Source: Dyella mobilis (lineage in GTDB: Bacteria > Pseudomonadota > Gammaproteobacteria > Xanthomonadales > Rhodanobacteraceae). Taken from it: a DNA stretch of 64,000 nt. Shown here in pieces: positions 55,046 to 64,000 of the stretch (the first letter of the stretch is position 1; every line of letters starts with the position of its first letter). The DNA lies in assembly GCF_016904945.1 (NCBI RefSeq), contig NZ_JADIKF010000039.1, positions 992,001 to 1,056,000 of the forward strand, given 5' to 3'. Position numbers and translations under genes: made by a program. The notes beneath the pieces were generated by a model. That model did not search any database and had not been told where the DNA came from. It saw nothing but the letters and a program-made list of their open reading frames with translations.

Positions 55046-56701
55046 ATGGGGAAGGGGCAGTGGGGTAGGGCCTTACTTGCGCAAATCGGGGTTTGTGTAG
55101 GTTACGGATCGGCGTTCCTGGCCATTCACGCACTCAACGTCGCACAGAGCCATTGGCATCTCTATGTCGGCCTTCAGCTCATTTGCCTTTTGCTGCTCCC
55201 TTATCGCTATTGGGCAGCGCTGCTGATCGGCGAAGCCATCCCCAATGCCTTTTTGGCCTTCAAGTGTCTGGCCGACTTTGGGCCAGCGTGGGTCGCCATT
55301 CGCTGCATCCCGGAAATGCTGGTGAGCATGCCGATCGTGTGGCTATGCCGCAGCCAGCTCAACGTGTTCCCGACCCGGCACCTGGTGAACGTCAAGGCGT
55401 TGCTGACATGCGTGCTGATGGTATCCATCGCCCTCAGCACCTACGCCTATGTCTTGATGTTTTCGTCGATCCACGTTCCCGCCGCTCTCTACGCAGCTCG
55501 ACCGCAAGTCATGGGCGTTTACTTGACCGGTAATTTTGGCGGCTTGCTGACGCTCGTGCCTTGGGCTCTGATCGCGCGCCTCGACTACAGGAAGGGGCGC
55601 GTAACGGCGCAATTCAAGCGACTCTGGACGAACAAGCTCCTGGTTGATGCGATGGGGATCGCTGTGCCCGTCATTGCGGGACTGACGCTGCTTGCAGCGA
55701 AGCTCCACGACGCGCCGACCCAACTGATCGAGCTGGGCATGATCGTCCCCGCCGCCTGGTTGACGGCCAAGCATGGCTGGCGTGCCGCGGCCTTGGCCGG
55801 CACCGCGGTGTTGATCTGCGATAGTCTGCTGCACCCCTTGGGTATGCCCACGCCTGCCGCACTCGAAACGATTGCCGGTCTGTGCGTAGCCGTCAGCGGC
55901 CTCTATGTGCTGGGCGCCAAGGTCTCTGCCCAGAAGATCCGTGATGAGCATGATCGCGCGGCGGCGGAAGAAGTTCACGACATGGCTCGGCAGCACCTGA
56001 TGACGACGGAGCGCCGGATGCGGCGTGCAGCCGAACGTCTGGAATTCGTCGCCGGCTCCATGCACGTTGCGAATGCCCAGACGCTTGAGCACATGCGCCG
56101 GATTGTGCCCAACATCGAGTCGCACGCCTTCTACAAACAGGCGGTCAAAGCGCACGAGCAGGTTTATCTGCTGGCCGAGAGTCTTCACCCGGCAGCATGG
56201 CGCGACCGCGGCCTGCCCGCGGCGCTGAACGAAACACTCGCGCGAGCGCTGGATGAAGCAGGCTTGCAGTATCAATGCGAGATCGACGGGCGGGGCTTCA
56301 TGTTTCTGGAGGCAGCGGTCCACACCGCCATCTACCGGACCGCTTGCGAGGGCATCGTCTACGTCACATCCGACATCACCTGTTCAAGCGTGAAGCTGGT
56401 CGTGCGTGCCGGCGAGACGAGTGGGCGTCGCTGGGTAGTGGTTCGTGTCGAGGGGTATCTCGATGCCAACGATGTGGCAAAGGGTATCTACTTCGGCCAG
56501 AACAGGCGCGAGCTGGCTGCGAAGCTGGGCGCGAACCTGAGCAGTGTCAAGGAAATGCGGGCACATGCACGCACCTTCGATGGCATGCTGCACGTCCGGT
56601 CGGATGCGCGCCGTGTCGTGGTCTCGGCGCTGCTGCACAGCCAGTCGCTAGGGGTGCAGAAGCACAAAAATTCCGAACCCCTGCGACTGTGGGTGAGCTG
56701 A
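55046..56701 (+). CDS. MASE1-domain sensor protein with degenerate histidine-kinase region
   Basis: The 551 residues begin with about eight to ten membrane segments of the MASE1 type (residues about 10-300). A coiled coil follows (RDEHDRAAAEEVHDMARQHL), then a cytoplasmic region that resembles a NarX-like kinase (LHPAAWRDRGLPAALNETLARALDEAG, VHTAIYRTACEGIVYV). I see no phosphoacceptor His in the usual ERxxIAxxLHD context and no clear N or G1 box. It is probably a degenerate or non-canonical sensor. No response regulator is adjacent. Confidence 0.65.
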   Translation: MGKGQWGRALLAQIGVCVGYGSAFLAIHALNVAQSHWHLYVGLQLICLLLLPYRYWAALLIGEAIPNAFLAFKCLADFGPAWVAIRCIPEMLVSMPIVWLCRSQLNVFPTRHLVNVKALLTCVLMVSIALSTYAYVLMFSSIHVPAALYAARPQVMGVYLTGNFGGLLTLVPWALIARLDYRKGRVTAQFKRLWTNKLLVDAMGIAVPVIAGLTLLAAKLHDAPTQLIELGMIVPAAWLTAKHGWRAAALAGTAVLICDSLLHPLGMPTPAALETIAGLCVAVSGLYVLGAKVSAQKIRDEHDRAAAEEVHDMARQHLMTTERRMRRAAERLEFVAGSMHVANAQTLEHMRRIVPNIESHAFYKQAVKAHEQVYLLAESLHPAAWRDRGLPAALNETLARALDEAGLQYQCEIDGRGFMFLEAAVHTAIYRTACEGIVYVTSDITCSSVKLVVRAGETSGRRWVVVRVEGYLDANDVAKGIYFGQNRRELAAKLGANLSSVKEMRAHARTFDGMLHVRSDARRVVVSALLHSQSLGVQKHKNSEPLRLWVS

Positions 56702-56702
56702 A

Positions 56703-57158
56703 TTACTGAGCTGACCTGGCGACAGCCGAGCAATCCAAAACGTCGGGACACGAAGCTTGCGCGACACTGAAGGTTGTCGCTCCGTTGGTTTGTGGCGTGG
56801 CTGTAACGGTCGTGGCGGCATCGCTGTAGACCGGCTGCGCAGCAGACGACGCGCTCGTTGCCGCAGTCTGCACGTTCTGCGAATCGACACCCACCGGTAG
56901 GACGAATGTCGCACCTCCAACGGCACCGACAGCGGCATGCACCGTGCCATTCAGATCGTTGATCTGGATGTATTTCACTCCGTTGAGATAGAACACATAG
57001 ACGTGCCAGTTCGGGCTGGCGCTCTGGTCTGCCGCGTTCGGCCAAGCCTGACCCAACCCCGTCGCAGACGTCGAAGTTTGCGCGAAGGCAGTGGATGTCA
57101 AACCGAGGGCAACGAAACCGGCGAGCAGAGCCTTCCGAACTCCGTAGTTGCGTGACAT
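56703..57158 (-). CDS. Exported protein of unknown function
   Basis: The 151 residues start with a signal peptide (VRKALLAGFVALGLTSTAFAQ). The mature part has WHVYVFYLNGVKYIQINDLNGTVHAAVGAVGG, a short beta pattern, and a Ser/Thr/Ala-rich middle. Two Cys near the end (ASCPDVLDCSAV) may form a disulfide. It is convergent with the sensor gene and separated by one base. No family was recognised. Confidence 0.7.
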   Translation of the reverse strand: MSRNYGVRKALLAGFVALGLTSTAFAQTSTSATGLGQAWPNAADQSASPNWHVYVFYLNGVKYIQINDLNGTVHAAVGAVGGATFVLPVGVDSQNVQTAATSASSAAQPVYSDAATTVTATPQTNGATTFSVAQASCPDVLDCSAVARSAQ

Positions 57159-57371
57159 GGGGCTTCCCCTTTGAGGCCGGCAGACCATCTGCCGGATCAG
57201 TGAAATTTACCAGCTAAATGTCGATTTCGAGATGAAGGCGACTTGACGTTTGGCTGGAGTTTTGTGAAGGAAACGTCAACGGCATGCCTTGCCTGTATGG
57301 GCGAGGCGTGTGGGGGAGAGCGCTTGGCAAGTAAAAGCTGTGAGCGGCGCAATCGAAGAAAGCAAAAGCCG

Positions 57372-57890
57372 CTATTCACCCCTCAATTGAGACACAAGCT
57401 CTGCTTTTTGTGGCGTGCTCAATACAACATCGTAGGGTCCGCTCGTCGGCAGGTAGAGCAAGTCGCTGCCGGTGGACAACGCAAATACCTTCCGACCATT
57501 GGCTGACCTGAACCAGCCGAGCCTAAATCCCGGCATTCCGATGCCGTTAGCCCGAAGGACCATGATGCCCCGAGGCAGATCGCTCGTGATGGCATTGAGG
57601 TCGATGGTATTCACGGGAACCGTAACCTTGTAGGCGCCGCCCCCTATCGTCAATTGCCTGGACTTGAGGGATATGGAAACGGAACGCACCTGATACAGCA
57701 TCGCAGCGGTGATGGGGAGGGTGGCCAAAAATATCCCAAGGAGAAGCTTCCCGTTTGAATGCCCGGTCGCCAGGAGCAGGGCAATGAATGTGATCACCAC
57801 TGGCAGCACGGTACACATCGCGATCGTCATCAGCTCGGGCTTCAAGCCGGAACTCGATACCTGAAAGGTCGTTTGTTCAGTCATTTCCAT
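57372..57890 (-). CDS. Membrane protein with PH-like C-terminal domain
   Basis: The 172 residues have two hydrophobic segments (ELMTIAMCTVLPVVITFIAL and LLLGIFLATLPITAAMLY). A beta-rich domain follows: VSISLKSRQLTIGGGAYKVTVP, DLPRGIMVLRANGIGMPGFRLGWFR and LYLPTSGPYDVVLSTP. This resembles bacterial PH domains (bPH type). ATG 57890 or ATG 57884 may be the start. Function is unknown. Confidence 0.65.
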   Translation of the reverse strand: MEMTEQTTFQVSSSGLKPELMTIAMCTVLPVVITFIALLLATGHSNGKLLLGIFLATLPITAAMLYQVRSVSISLKSRQLTIGGGAYKVTVPVNTIDLNAITSDLPRGIMVLRANGIGMPGFRLGWFRSANGRKVFALSTGSDLLYLPTSGPYDVVLSTPQKAELVSQLRGE

Positions 57891-58140
57891 TTATTCGATT
57901 TAGTGAGGGTGTCGCACCCAACCAGGCCGTTATGAATCGCCTCTCCCATTCACGGCTAACCCGTAGCGCTTTATCAGCTTCTCCTGACAGCGGCCAAAGG
58001 TTGATTCATAAGAGAATGGAATCGTCGGGCGAGGCCTCGCAGATGGCAACCCATCGCCCGACTAGCAGTGAAGAGCGCGGATCGCATGGGAGGCAACCCA
58101 TACGACCCGCTAACCACCATTAACTTAAAAGGAGTTAATC

Positions 58141-58260
58141 ATGGCTACGCCCGATGATACGTCACGCGCCAACGCGCGTCCTCGCTCCCGAGCACCCCTC
58201 TCGTATTTCTTCACCACCGTAAGGCTGATGCGATGTCGGGCCGTCAGGGCGTCCGACTGA
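58141..58260 (+). CDS. Small ORF (39 codons) with strong ribosome binding site
   Basis: AAAAGGAG lies six bases before ATG 58141. The peptide MATPDDTSRANARPRSRAPL and onward is Arg-rich with a short FF-containing hydrophobic spot. Two hairpins follow, then two more reading frames. It could be a leader peptide or a true small protein. No homology is recognised. Confidence 0.4.
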   Translation: MATPDDTSRANARPRSRAPLSYFFTTVRLMRCRAVRASD

Positions 58261-58286
58261 TCCGGTCAGCCTATTCCGACTAGTCG

Positions 58287-58336
58287 TGCAGGATTTTTCC
58301 TGCAAGCCCTTCACGCCGTACGCAATGTACGGCGTG
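58287..58336 (+). promoter_or_regulatory. Two consecutive hairpins between small ORFs
   Basis: TGCAGGA-TTTT-TCCTGCA begins at 58287, and CACGCCGTAC-GCAAT-GTACGGCGTG spans 58312-58336; both are perfect. They lie between the stop of the first small ORF and the start of the second. They could be an attenuator or a transcript-stability element. Neither has a T-run behind it. Confidence 0.45.
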
Positions 58337-58358
58337 ATCTAAACGCGTGGAGAAACCC

Positions 58359-58469
58359 ATGAATCATTTGACGCACTCCGATGCGCCCGGCTTGCTGTTG
58401 CCAAAAAACAGCCATCTATTCCTGCAACCGGCAACGCATGCATCGATCACCGCAAGGAGTCACCTATGA
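58359..58469 (+). CDS. Small ORF (36 codons) overlapping the next gene
   Basis: GTGGAG precedes ATG 58359. The peptide starts MNHLTHSDAPGLLLPKNSHL and ends in a TGA that overlaps the ATG of the next gene (ATGA at 58466). The overlap suggests translational coupling and supports real translation. No family is recognised. Confidence 0.45.
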   Translation: MNHLTHSDAPGLLLPKNSHLFLQPATHASITARSHL

Positions 58470-58765
58470 AGAAGCGCGCCCAAGGTGCCTGGATCACCCT
58501 CAACGCCAGTTACTACTGTGCTCCCGTTTGCCATCCCCTGAAAATCGTGGACGACGCCAGCCTTTTGCTTGAAGGTGCGCGTGGGATTACGCAGAGCCTT
58601 GCCGATTTGCTGAGCCAGGATGTGGACATCAACCCCGACGACCTCGCCAAAGCGTTGTGGGCTGCTTCCTTATTAATGGAAATGGGGCAGAGCAGTGCGG
58701 AGGTGGCGTATGGGCGCATTCGCAAGATGCGCAAAGAAATTTCTAATGATGAAAATGCGAAGTAA
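58466..58765 (+). CDS. Small helical hypothetical protein
   Basis: The 99 residues are mostly helical after residue 27: DDASLLLEGARGITQSLADLL, DPDDLAKALWAAS-like DDLAKALWAASLLMEMGQSS. The layout recalls DUF3077/DUF6124-type small proteins of pseudomonads. AAGGAG is seven bases upstream. It is coupled to the preceding small ORF. Function is unknown. Confidence 0.6.
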   Translation: MKKRAQGAWITLNASYYCAPVCHPLKIVDDASLLLEGARGITQSLADLLSQDVDINPDDLAKALWAASLLMEMGQSSAEVAYGRIRKMRKEISNDENAK

Positions 58766-59504
58766 TGGTGTTGCACGATATGTATCGGGCTACCTTTCTA
58801 GTCTTTCGCGTTATTTTGCTCGTCATCCCAGCCTTAGCTCACTGCTGTCCGGCATGATCTTTGCGCACGCTGGAAGGACAGAAAAGTACGCTCCCTCTCC
58901 CCGGAGGGGGGAGGGAGTACGCCGCGTAAATCGGGTTGCTTTGCGAGTCTTCCTGCCACCTGACGAACGCAAGCCCATGACGGGCTTTGCATGTTCGTCG
59001 GTTCGCAAAAGGCGGGCCGGACAGTAGTGGGCCTTCGCTGGGATGACGGTGGGTGGTCTTGGAATATCTTGATCGACTCGGAAGTCGAGTTGTTGTCGTG
59101 GGTGCCATCTTGGATGGAGTCTTTTGTTTGTTGATGTTTGCTCTGTTGAGCGATGCATGCCTGATGCAGCTTGTCGCGTTGAACTCGCCACTATCACGTT
59201 GCACGCGCGGATATATGAACGAGTTCAGATATCGGTCATCAAAAACGAAGGCTCTTCACCAAGCAGAACGATACCTGACGCGCGACTGCGTTGATGGCCG
59301 ATTTGTCTTGCGATAGACGGCTGCGAGGAGTAGAAATTTCCCGCTTCGTCGGGCTTGTGTCATCGGCCTGCCCTTGCACACAACAAGAAAAATTTTTGAC
59401 GGTCAACCGCCAAGGCGTGCATTTGTCGAAGCGGAAGACTGGCAAAGCTGCCGGTTCCATCGAGGTGTCCGGCTTGCATTGCGCACTGACCGGAGTGACT
59501 GCCC
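58766..59504. other. Gene-free stretch before glmS
   Basis: About 740 bp without a convincing gene. It contains CCCCGGAGGGGGGAGGGAG-type intergenic repeat sequence near 58900 and GCGGGCCGGACAGTAGTGGG near 59010, both typical of dispersed repeats in this group. The glmS promoter should lie in the last 200 bp. Short open frames here show no conserved features. Confidence 0.5.
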
Positions 59505-61334
59505 ATGTGTGGAATCGTCGCCGCTGCAGCTCAACGAGATGCGGCCCCTCTGTTGATCGCAGGCTTGAAAGCCCTCGAATATCGTGGATACGACTCGGCC
59601 GGTCTCGCCGTGCTGCAAGGCGGGCAGCTGCGCCGGGTGCGCGCCACGGGCAAAGTGCGCGAGATGGAGTCGCTTTATCTTGCGGACCCGTTTCCAGGAA
59701 GTATCGGCATAGCGCATACGCGCTGGGCTACTCACGGCGTGCCCAATGAAGCCAATGCGCATCCCCACGTGGTCGGGCGCATCGCCCTGGTGCACAACGG
59801 CATCATCGAAAATCACGCGGCTTTGCGCTCGGCATTGCAGAAGCAAGGCTATGTCTTCAGTTCCGAGACCGATACGGAGGTGATGGCGGCACTGGTCGAT
59901 GCGCATCTATCGAAGGGCATGAGTTTGCGCGAGGCGGTGATCGCCACTGCTAAGGAACTGGAAGGAGCGTATGCCATTGCGGTCATCAGCAACGATGAGC
60001 CCGGGCGCGTGGTGGGTGCGCGCCGTGGTGCGCCGTTGCTGGTCGGCGTCGGCATCGGAGAACATTTCCTGGGTTCGGATGCGCAGGCGCTGGTGCAGGT
60101 CACCAACCGGATCATCTACCTGGAAGACGGCGATGTCGTCGAGATAAGTCGCGGCGGTGCGCAGATTTTTTCCCTCGATGGCACGACGGTCGATCGCCCG
60201 ATCCACGAAAGCGAAATCTCGGCCGATGCGGTAGAACGCGGCGAATACCGCCACTACATGCAGAAGGAAATATTCGAGCAGCCGCGCGCCGTCGCCGAGA
60301 CGCTCGAGGCGCGCGTTGGACCCAACGGCGTGCTGCCCAATATTTTTGGTGTGGATGGCGAGGAGCTGCTGACCAAGGTGCAGGGCCTGCACATCATTGC
60401 CTGCGGCACCAGCTATCACGCCGGGTTGGTCGCCAAATACTGGATCGAAGAGTACGCCAGGCTGCCGGTTAATGTCGAAGTGGCCAGCGAATATCGCTAT
60501 CGCGAAGCCGTGGTGCCGCAGGGCTCGCTGCTCGTAGCCATCTCCCAGTCCGGCGAGACCGCCGATACGCTCGCCGCCATGCGCGAGTCGCGTCGTCGGG
60601 GCTATCTCGGCACGCTGGCCATCTGCAACGTGCCTGAGTCGTCCGTGGTGCGCGAAGCAGACCTGAAGCTGATGACGCGGGCGGGACCGGAAATCGGCGT
60701 GGCCTCCACCAAAGCCTTTACGACGCAGCTGGCGGCGCTGGCATTGCTGGCGCTGCATCTGGCCAAGCGGCGCGGGCTGGATCCGCAACGCTACCAGGAG
60801 CTGTGCGAGCAGTTGCAGCACCTCCCACGCGCGATCGAGCGGGCTTTGACCATCGAGCCCCAGATCGTGCAGCTTGCCGAACGTTTCATTCATCGTCATC
60901 ACGCGCTGTTCCTGGGGCGTGGCATGCACTATCCCGTCGCGCTCGAAGGTTCGCTCAAGCTCAAAGAGATTTCATACATCCACGCCGAAGCCTATCCAGC
61001 GGGCGAGCTCAAGCATGGTCCGCTGGCGCTCGTCGACGAGGACATGCCCGTCGTTGCCGTCGCGCCAAACGGGCCTTTGCTGGACAAGCTCAAGTCCAAT
61101 CTTCAGGAAGTACGCGCCAGAGGCGGGGAATTGATCGTCTTCGCGGACAAGGCCGCACACATCGAAGGAAATGCCGCCAATGGCAGCGTTCTTCGCATCG
61201 ATGCAGGAGGGGACTTTATTGCGCCGGCAGTCTTCACCGTGCCGCTACAACTGTTGGCGTATCACGTCGCCGTGCTGCGCGGTACCGACGTGGATCAACC
61301 GCGCAATCTCGCCAAATCCGTGACCGTCGAGTGA
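59505..61334 (+). CDS. glmS: Glutamine--fructose-6-phosphate aminotransferase (isomerizing)
   Basis: The 609 residues begin with the N-terminal nucleophile Cys2 (MCGIVAAAAQ) of the glutaminase domain, with ALEYRGYDSAGLAV and HTRWATHGVPNEANAHPH. Two SIS sugar-isomerase domains follow (IIACGTSYHAG; ISQSGETADTLAAM; GRGMHYPVALEGSLKLKEIS; AGELKHGPLALVD). It ends with DQPRNLAKSVTVE, the conserved C-tail. It makes glucosamine-6-phosphate, the entry to UDP-GlcNAc for peptidoglycan, LPS and exopolysaccharide. It precedes the polysaccharide genes wzb and wzc. Confidence 0.97.
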   Translation: MCGIVAAAAQRDAAPLLIAGLKALEYRGYDSAGLAVLQGGQLRRVRATGKVREMESLYLADPFPGSIGIAHTRWATHGVPNEANAHPHVVGRIALVHNGIIENHAALRSALQKQGYVFSSETDTEVMAALVDAHLSKGMSLREAVIATAKELEGAYAIAVISNDEPGRVVGARRGAPLLVGVGIGEHFLGSDAQALVQVTNRIIYLEDGDVVEISRGGAQIFSLDGTTVDRPIHESEISADAVERGEYRHYMQKEIFEQPRAVAETLEARVGPNGVLPNIFGVDGEELLTKVQGLHIIACGTSYHAGLVAKYWIEEYARLPVNVEVASEYRYREAVVPQGSLLVAISQSGETADTLAAMRESRRRGYLGTLAICNVPESSVVREADLKLMTRAGPEIGVASTKAFTTQLAALALLALHLAKRRGLDPQRYQELCEQLQHLPRAIERALTIEPQIVQLAERFIHRHHALFLGRGMHYPVALEGSLKLKEISYIHAEAYPAGELKHGPLALVDEDMPVVAVAPNGPLLDKLKSNLQEVRARGGELIVFADKAAHIEGNAANGSVLRIDAGGDFIAPAVFTVPLQLLAYHVAVLRGTDVDQPRNLAKSVTVE

Positions 61335-61889
61335 TCGGCGTTCAGTTAAGTTTTCCCATGAGATTTTGATGAACGTAAATCCATCGTAAATCGCAATTGC
61401 TTGCAGTTGCGCGTTTGTGATTCCGTCGAGATTGCGCGTGCACGGCTGGCCGGAAACTTGCGGAAGCTAGCTTGAAGTATGCCAAAAATGCGTAGCGTGT
61501 CGCTTCGCTGTCACGTTGAAATGAATGATGTTGCCGCGTGGTGTCAGAGGGCAAATCATTTCACTCCGGTTCACTACCAGACAATTCGATCATGCAATGA
61601 TTGAAAAGGTCTTGGATATATCGCTCTGGCTTTCGCACCTGTTTTGGACGACGTGCATCGCACCTGCTCAAGGGACGCCAAAGCGCAAGCCGCAATAAAG
61701 TCGATGTACGCATCAGTGCTCGTGCGGAAACCATCCTCAAGCTTCGTGGAGATTGTCTAGCCAAGCATCGTTAGTCGTGCGATTCAGGAATCCATCCAGG
61801 CATGCGATTTCCGGATCGGACAGGGGGCTTCATTCACCGGCGCCGTTTCATGGCGTCAATCGGCCTACGTCCGGGAGTGTGCCAGCACC
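61335..61889. other. Long leader region before the tyrosine phosphatase/kinase genes
   Basis: About 555 bp without a recognisable gene. Its position before a polysaccharide gene pair suggests the promoter and control region of the exopolysaccharide operon. I found no JUMPstart-like element. A TATATCG near 61617 and short AT-rich patches are the only promoter-like hints. Confidence 0.45.
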
Positions 61890-62324
61890 GTGTTCAAACG
61901 GATCCTGATCGTCTGCATGGGAAATATCTGCCGCAGTCCCGCGGCGGAGTACCTCTTTCGAGAGCGCATCGGCGAACGCGACATTCAGTTGCGCAGCGCT
62001 GGCATCGTCGCCCTCGTCGGCAGCCCGATGAACGACACCGTTCTTCAACTGTTGAATGAAGACGGCGTTGACGGCACGCCGCATCGCGCCCATCAGCTCA
62101 CCTCTCCCATGCTGCTTCAGGCAGACCTCGTGCTGGGCATGGAAAAGAAGCACGTCGACGCGATGGTGCAGCTTGCACCCGAAGCACGCGGAAAGGTCTT
62201 CCTGTTGGACAAGTGGCTGGGAGACCGCGATGTTCCGGATCCCTATGGTCGGTCACGCTCGTCGTTCGAGCACGTCCACGAAATGATCGTGGGCGGAGTC
62301 GAAAGCTGGGCGGCTTATTTGTGA
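61890..62324 (+). CDS. Low-molecular-weight protein-tyrosine phosphatase, Wzb type
   Basis: The 144 residues start at GTG 61890. The active-site loop CMGNICRSP (C9, R15) lies near the N-terminus, and the general acid is in DVPDPYGRS. It dephosphorylates the tyrosine cluster of the Wzc kinase, cycling polysaccharide polymerisation. The kinase gene follows 22 bp downstream on the same strand, so they form an operon. Confidence 0.93.
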   Translation: MFKRILIVCMGNICRSPAAEYLFRERIGERDIQLRSAGIVALVGSPMNDTVLQLLNEDGVDGTPHRAHQLTSPMLLQADLVLGMEKKHVDAMVQLAPEARGKVFLLDKWLGDRDVPDPYGRSRSSFEHVHEMIVGGVESWAAYL

Positions 62325-62346
62325 CCCTTATCCTTCTAGTGACGGA

Positions 62347-64000
62347 ATGATTGCTCGCATGTTCAATACTCAAATTCCTTTACAGCGTGATGGTGGCGGT
62401 GAAATCGACCTGAGCGAAGTGGTCGGCACGCTCAAGGACCACAAGTGGCGAATCGTCATCATCATTGCGGTATTCGTCGCCATCGCCGTGGCCTATTCCA
62501 TTCTTGCCACGCCCATCTATCAAGCAAGCGCCATGGTGCAGGTCGAGCAGAAGGTGCCGGATCTGCCGGGACTGAGCGCGCTCACCCAGACACTGAGTGC
62601 CGAAAATCCGGTGGCGATGACCGAGTCGGATCTGATCACCTCGCGCATGGTCATCGGCGCGGCGGTGAACAAGCTCAACCTCACCATCGAATCCAGTCCG
62701 GATCGCTTTCCGGTGATCGGCAACCTCATCGCGCGCCATTACGCCGCGAGAAATCCGGGCAAGGTTTCCTCGGCTCCCTGGGGCCTGGCCGGATACGACT
62801 GGGGCGGCTCCAAGCTCGATATCTTCCAGCTGGACGTGCCGGACAGTCTGCTCGACAAGCCCTTGCAACTGACGGCCGGTGAAGGCGGCATCTACGTGCT
62901 GCAGGATAGCGATCACAACGTGCTGGTTATCGGGCGGGCAGGGCAATCGTCCACCGGTCATGGCATCACCATGCAGGTTAAGACGCTGGATGCCAATCCG
63001 GGTACGCGTTTCAAAGTCTTCCGCCATCGCGACCTGACCGTGATCAACAGCCTGCAGAAAAAGATCGACGTGAAGGAGCAGGGCAAGGATTCCGGCATCC
63101 TGCGCATGACCTACAACAACGCGGACCCGAAAGTAGCCGCCGACGTACTCGAACAGGTTGGCGAGCTTTATGTGCGGCAGGACGTGGACCGGAACTCCGC
63201 GGAAGCCACCAACAGTCTGAAATTTGTCCGCGAGCAGTTGCCCAATGTGCGGATGGAGTTGGAAAAGGCTACCGAAGCACTCAACGCCTTCCAGAACAAG
63301 GCGCATTCCGTCGACGTCAACTTGCAGACGCAGGCGCTGTTGAATCAGAACGTGTCGATTCAGACCAACCTGGAGCAGTTGCGCCTGCAACAAGCGGATA
63401 TCCAGCGCCAATTTACGCCGGAGCATCCGCAGTACCGCGCATTGATGAAACAGATCGGGGAACTGGAGTCGAAAAAGGCCTCGATCGACAAGCAAATCGG
63501 CACCTTGCCGGATACCCAGAAAACGCTGCTGAAGCTCAACAGTGACGTGCAGGTCAGCAACCAGACCTATCAAAACCTGTTGAATCAGGCGCAGCAGCTG
63601 GATATCGCCCGCGCAGGTACGGTCGGAAACGTGCGCATCGTCGATAACGCGGCGGTGGACGTCACCGATCCGGCATGGCCGAAGACCCTCATCGTGGTGC
63701 TGGCCGGTGCCGTACTCGGCGGCGTCGTATCCATGCTGTACGTGTTCGTGCGGCAGATCCTCAATCGCGGTATCGAAGATCCTTCCATCATCGAGAATCT
63801 CGGGTTGCCGGTTTACGCGACCATTCCGATCAGTACGCGCGAAATCGCGCTTGAGGGTAGGCGAGGGCGAGGCGATACGCGCCAGCACCTGCTCGTTACC
63901 GATGCTCCCGCCGATCTGGCTGCCGAAGCGCTGCGAAGCTTGCGAACGAGTCTGCACTTCGCGCGGATGGAAGCAAAAAACAACGTGCTGATGATCACGG
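62347..64000 (+). CDS. Wzc-type polysaccharide co-polymerase/tyrosine kinase, 5' part (partial)
   Basis: The frame stays open to the window edge (551 codons). The N-terminal Wzz domain has a first membrane segment (WRIVIIIAVFVAIAVAYSIL), PIYQASAMVQVEQKVPDLPG, a long periplasmic coiled coil and the second membrane segment (TLIVVLAGAVLGGVVSMLYVF). After it come EALRSLRTSLHFA and NNVLMITG, which lead directly into the Walker A site of the BY-kinase, cut off here. It controls chain length and export of an exopolysaccharide. ATG 62347 or 62359 may be the start. Confidence 0.93.
   Translation, partial: MIARMFNTQIPLQRDGGGEIDLSEVVGTLKDHKWRIVIIIAVFVAIAVAYSILATPIYQASAMVQVEQKVPDLPGLSALTQTLSAENPVAMTESDLITSRMVIGAAVNKLNLTIESSPDRFPVIGNLIARHYAARNPGKVSSAPWGLAGYDWGGSKLDIFQLDVPDSLLDKPLQLTAGEGGIYVLQDSDHNVLVIGRAGQSSTGHGITMQVKTLDANPGTRFKVFRHRDLTVINSLQKKIDVKEQGKDSGILRMTYNNADPKVAADVLEQVGELYVRQDVDRNSAEATNSLKFVREQLPNVRMELEKATEALNAFQNKAHSVDVNLQTQALLNQNVSIQTNLEQLRLQQADIQRQFTPEHPQYRALMKQIGELESKKASIDKQIGTLPDTQKTLLKLNSDVQVSNQTYQNLLNQAQQLDIARAGTVGNVRIVDNAAVDVTDPAWPKTLIVVLAGAVLGGVVSMLYVFVRQILNRGIEDPSIIENLGLPVYATIPISTREIALEGRRGRGDTRQHLLVTDAPADLAAEALRSLRTSLHFARMEAKNNVLMIT

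Noticed and set aside
59053..59316. 87-codon open frame before glmS
   Set aside because: No ribosome binding site or recognisable features; it lies in repeat-containing intergenic DNA.
62380..63957. A 525-codon reverse-strand open frame near the right edge
   Set aside because: It is antisense to the Wzc-type gene, whose forward frame shows a full Wzz domain.

Overview
The window is chromosomal DNA of a high-GC gammaproteobacterium. Gene content and style (XseA, FtsK, LolA, RarA, SerS, Aat and GlmS, several TonB-dependent receptors, RAYT remnants, mosaic hairpin repeats) suggest the Lysobacterales (Xanthomonadales), most likely Rhodanobacteraceae such as Dyella, Rhodanobacter or Luteibacter. 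That placement is an inference from the proteins; no database search was possible.

Layout. 1-29.6 kb is core genome. It holds an AraC regulator divergent from an alcohol dehydrogenase start, an aldehyde dehydrogenase/acetolactate-synthase-like pair, a large TonB-dependent receptor, xseA, a membrane acyltransferase, an acetyl-CoA hydrolase/transferase, an HD-GYP protein, aat with a FemAB-like gene, trxB, ftsK and lolA. Next come a possible amidase effector/partner pair, a TonB receptor coupled to a class A acid phosphatase, rarA, a protein made of two internal repeats, and serS. 29.66-30.07 kb holds a tRNA-Ser(UGA) gene preceded by two tandem 161-bp units that copy its 5' half with a hairpin-rich cassette in the anticodon loop.

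30.07-51.11 kb is a genomic island of visibly lower GC. It is inserted at the 3' end of the tRNA gene and bounded by a repeat of that end (about 30054-30072 and 51091-51108). It carries three tyrosine recombinases, a MobA/MobL relaxase, an XRE regulator, an H-NS protein and many defence-like genes: an ApeA-like HEPN protein with two HEPN/DUF5677-type neighbours, two PD-(D/E)XK-like proteins, an HNH protein, an uncharacterised three-gene block (35.6-39.0 kb) and a Kiwa pair (kwaA/kwaB) followed by a DUF4160 gene. Between two recombinase genes lies a probable structured ncRNA: a consensus promoter, four hairpin units with a period of about 68 bp, and a rho-independent terminator (44384-44691). 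I recognise no known family for it.

51.1-54.4 kb is a junkyard of insertions. It has a second copy of the tRNA-tail/terminator palindrome, a frameshifted HNH fragment, a Gly/Ala-rich hydrophobic protein, a Tse2-like ADP-ribosyltransferase toxin with a probable antitoxin, and two RAYT transposase remnants.

54.4-64 kb returns to core or strain-specific chromosome: a small cysteine-rich exported protein, a MASE1 sensor with a degenerate kinase region, small secreted or membrane proteins and a small-ORF cluster with hairpins. It ends with glmS, a low-molecular-weight tyrosine phosphatase (wzb type) and a Wzc-type tyrosine kinase cut by the window edge, which together look like the start of an exopolysaccharide locus.
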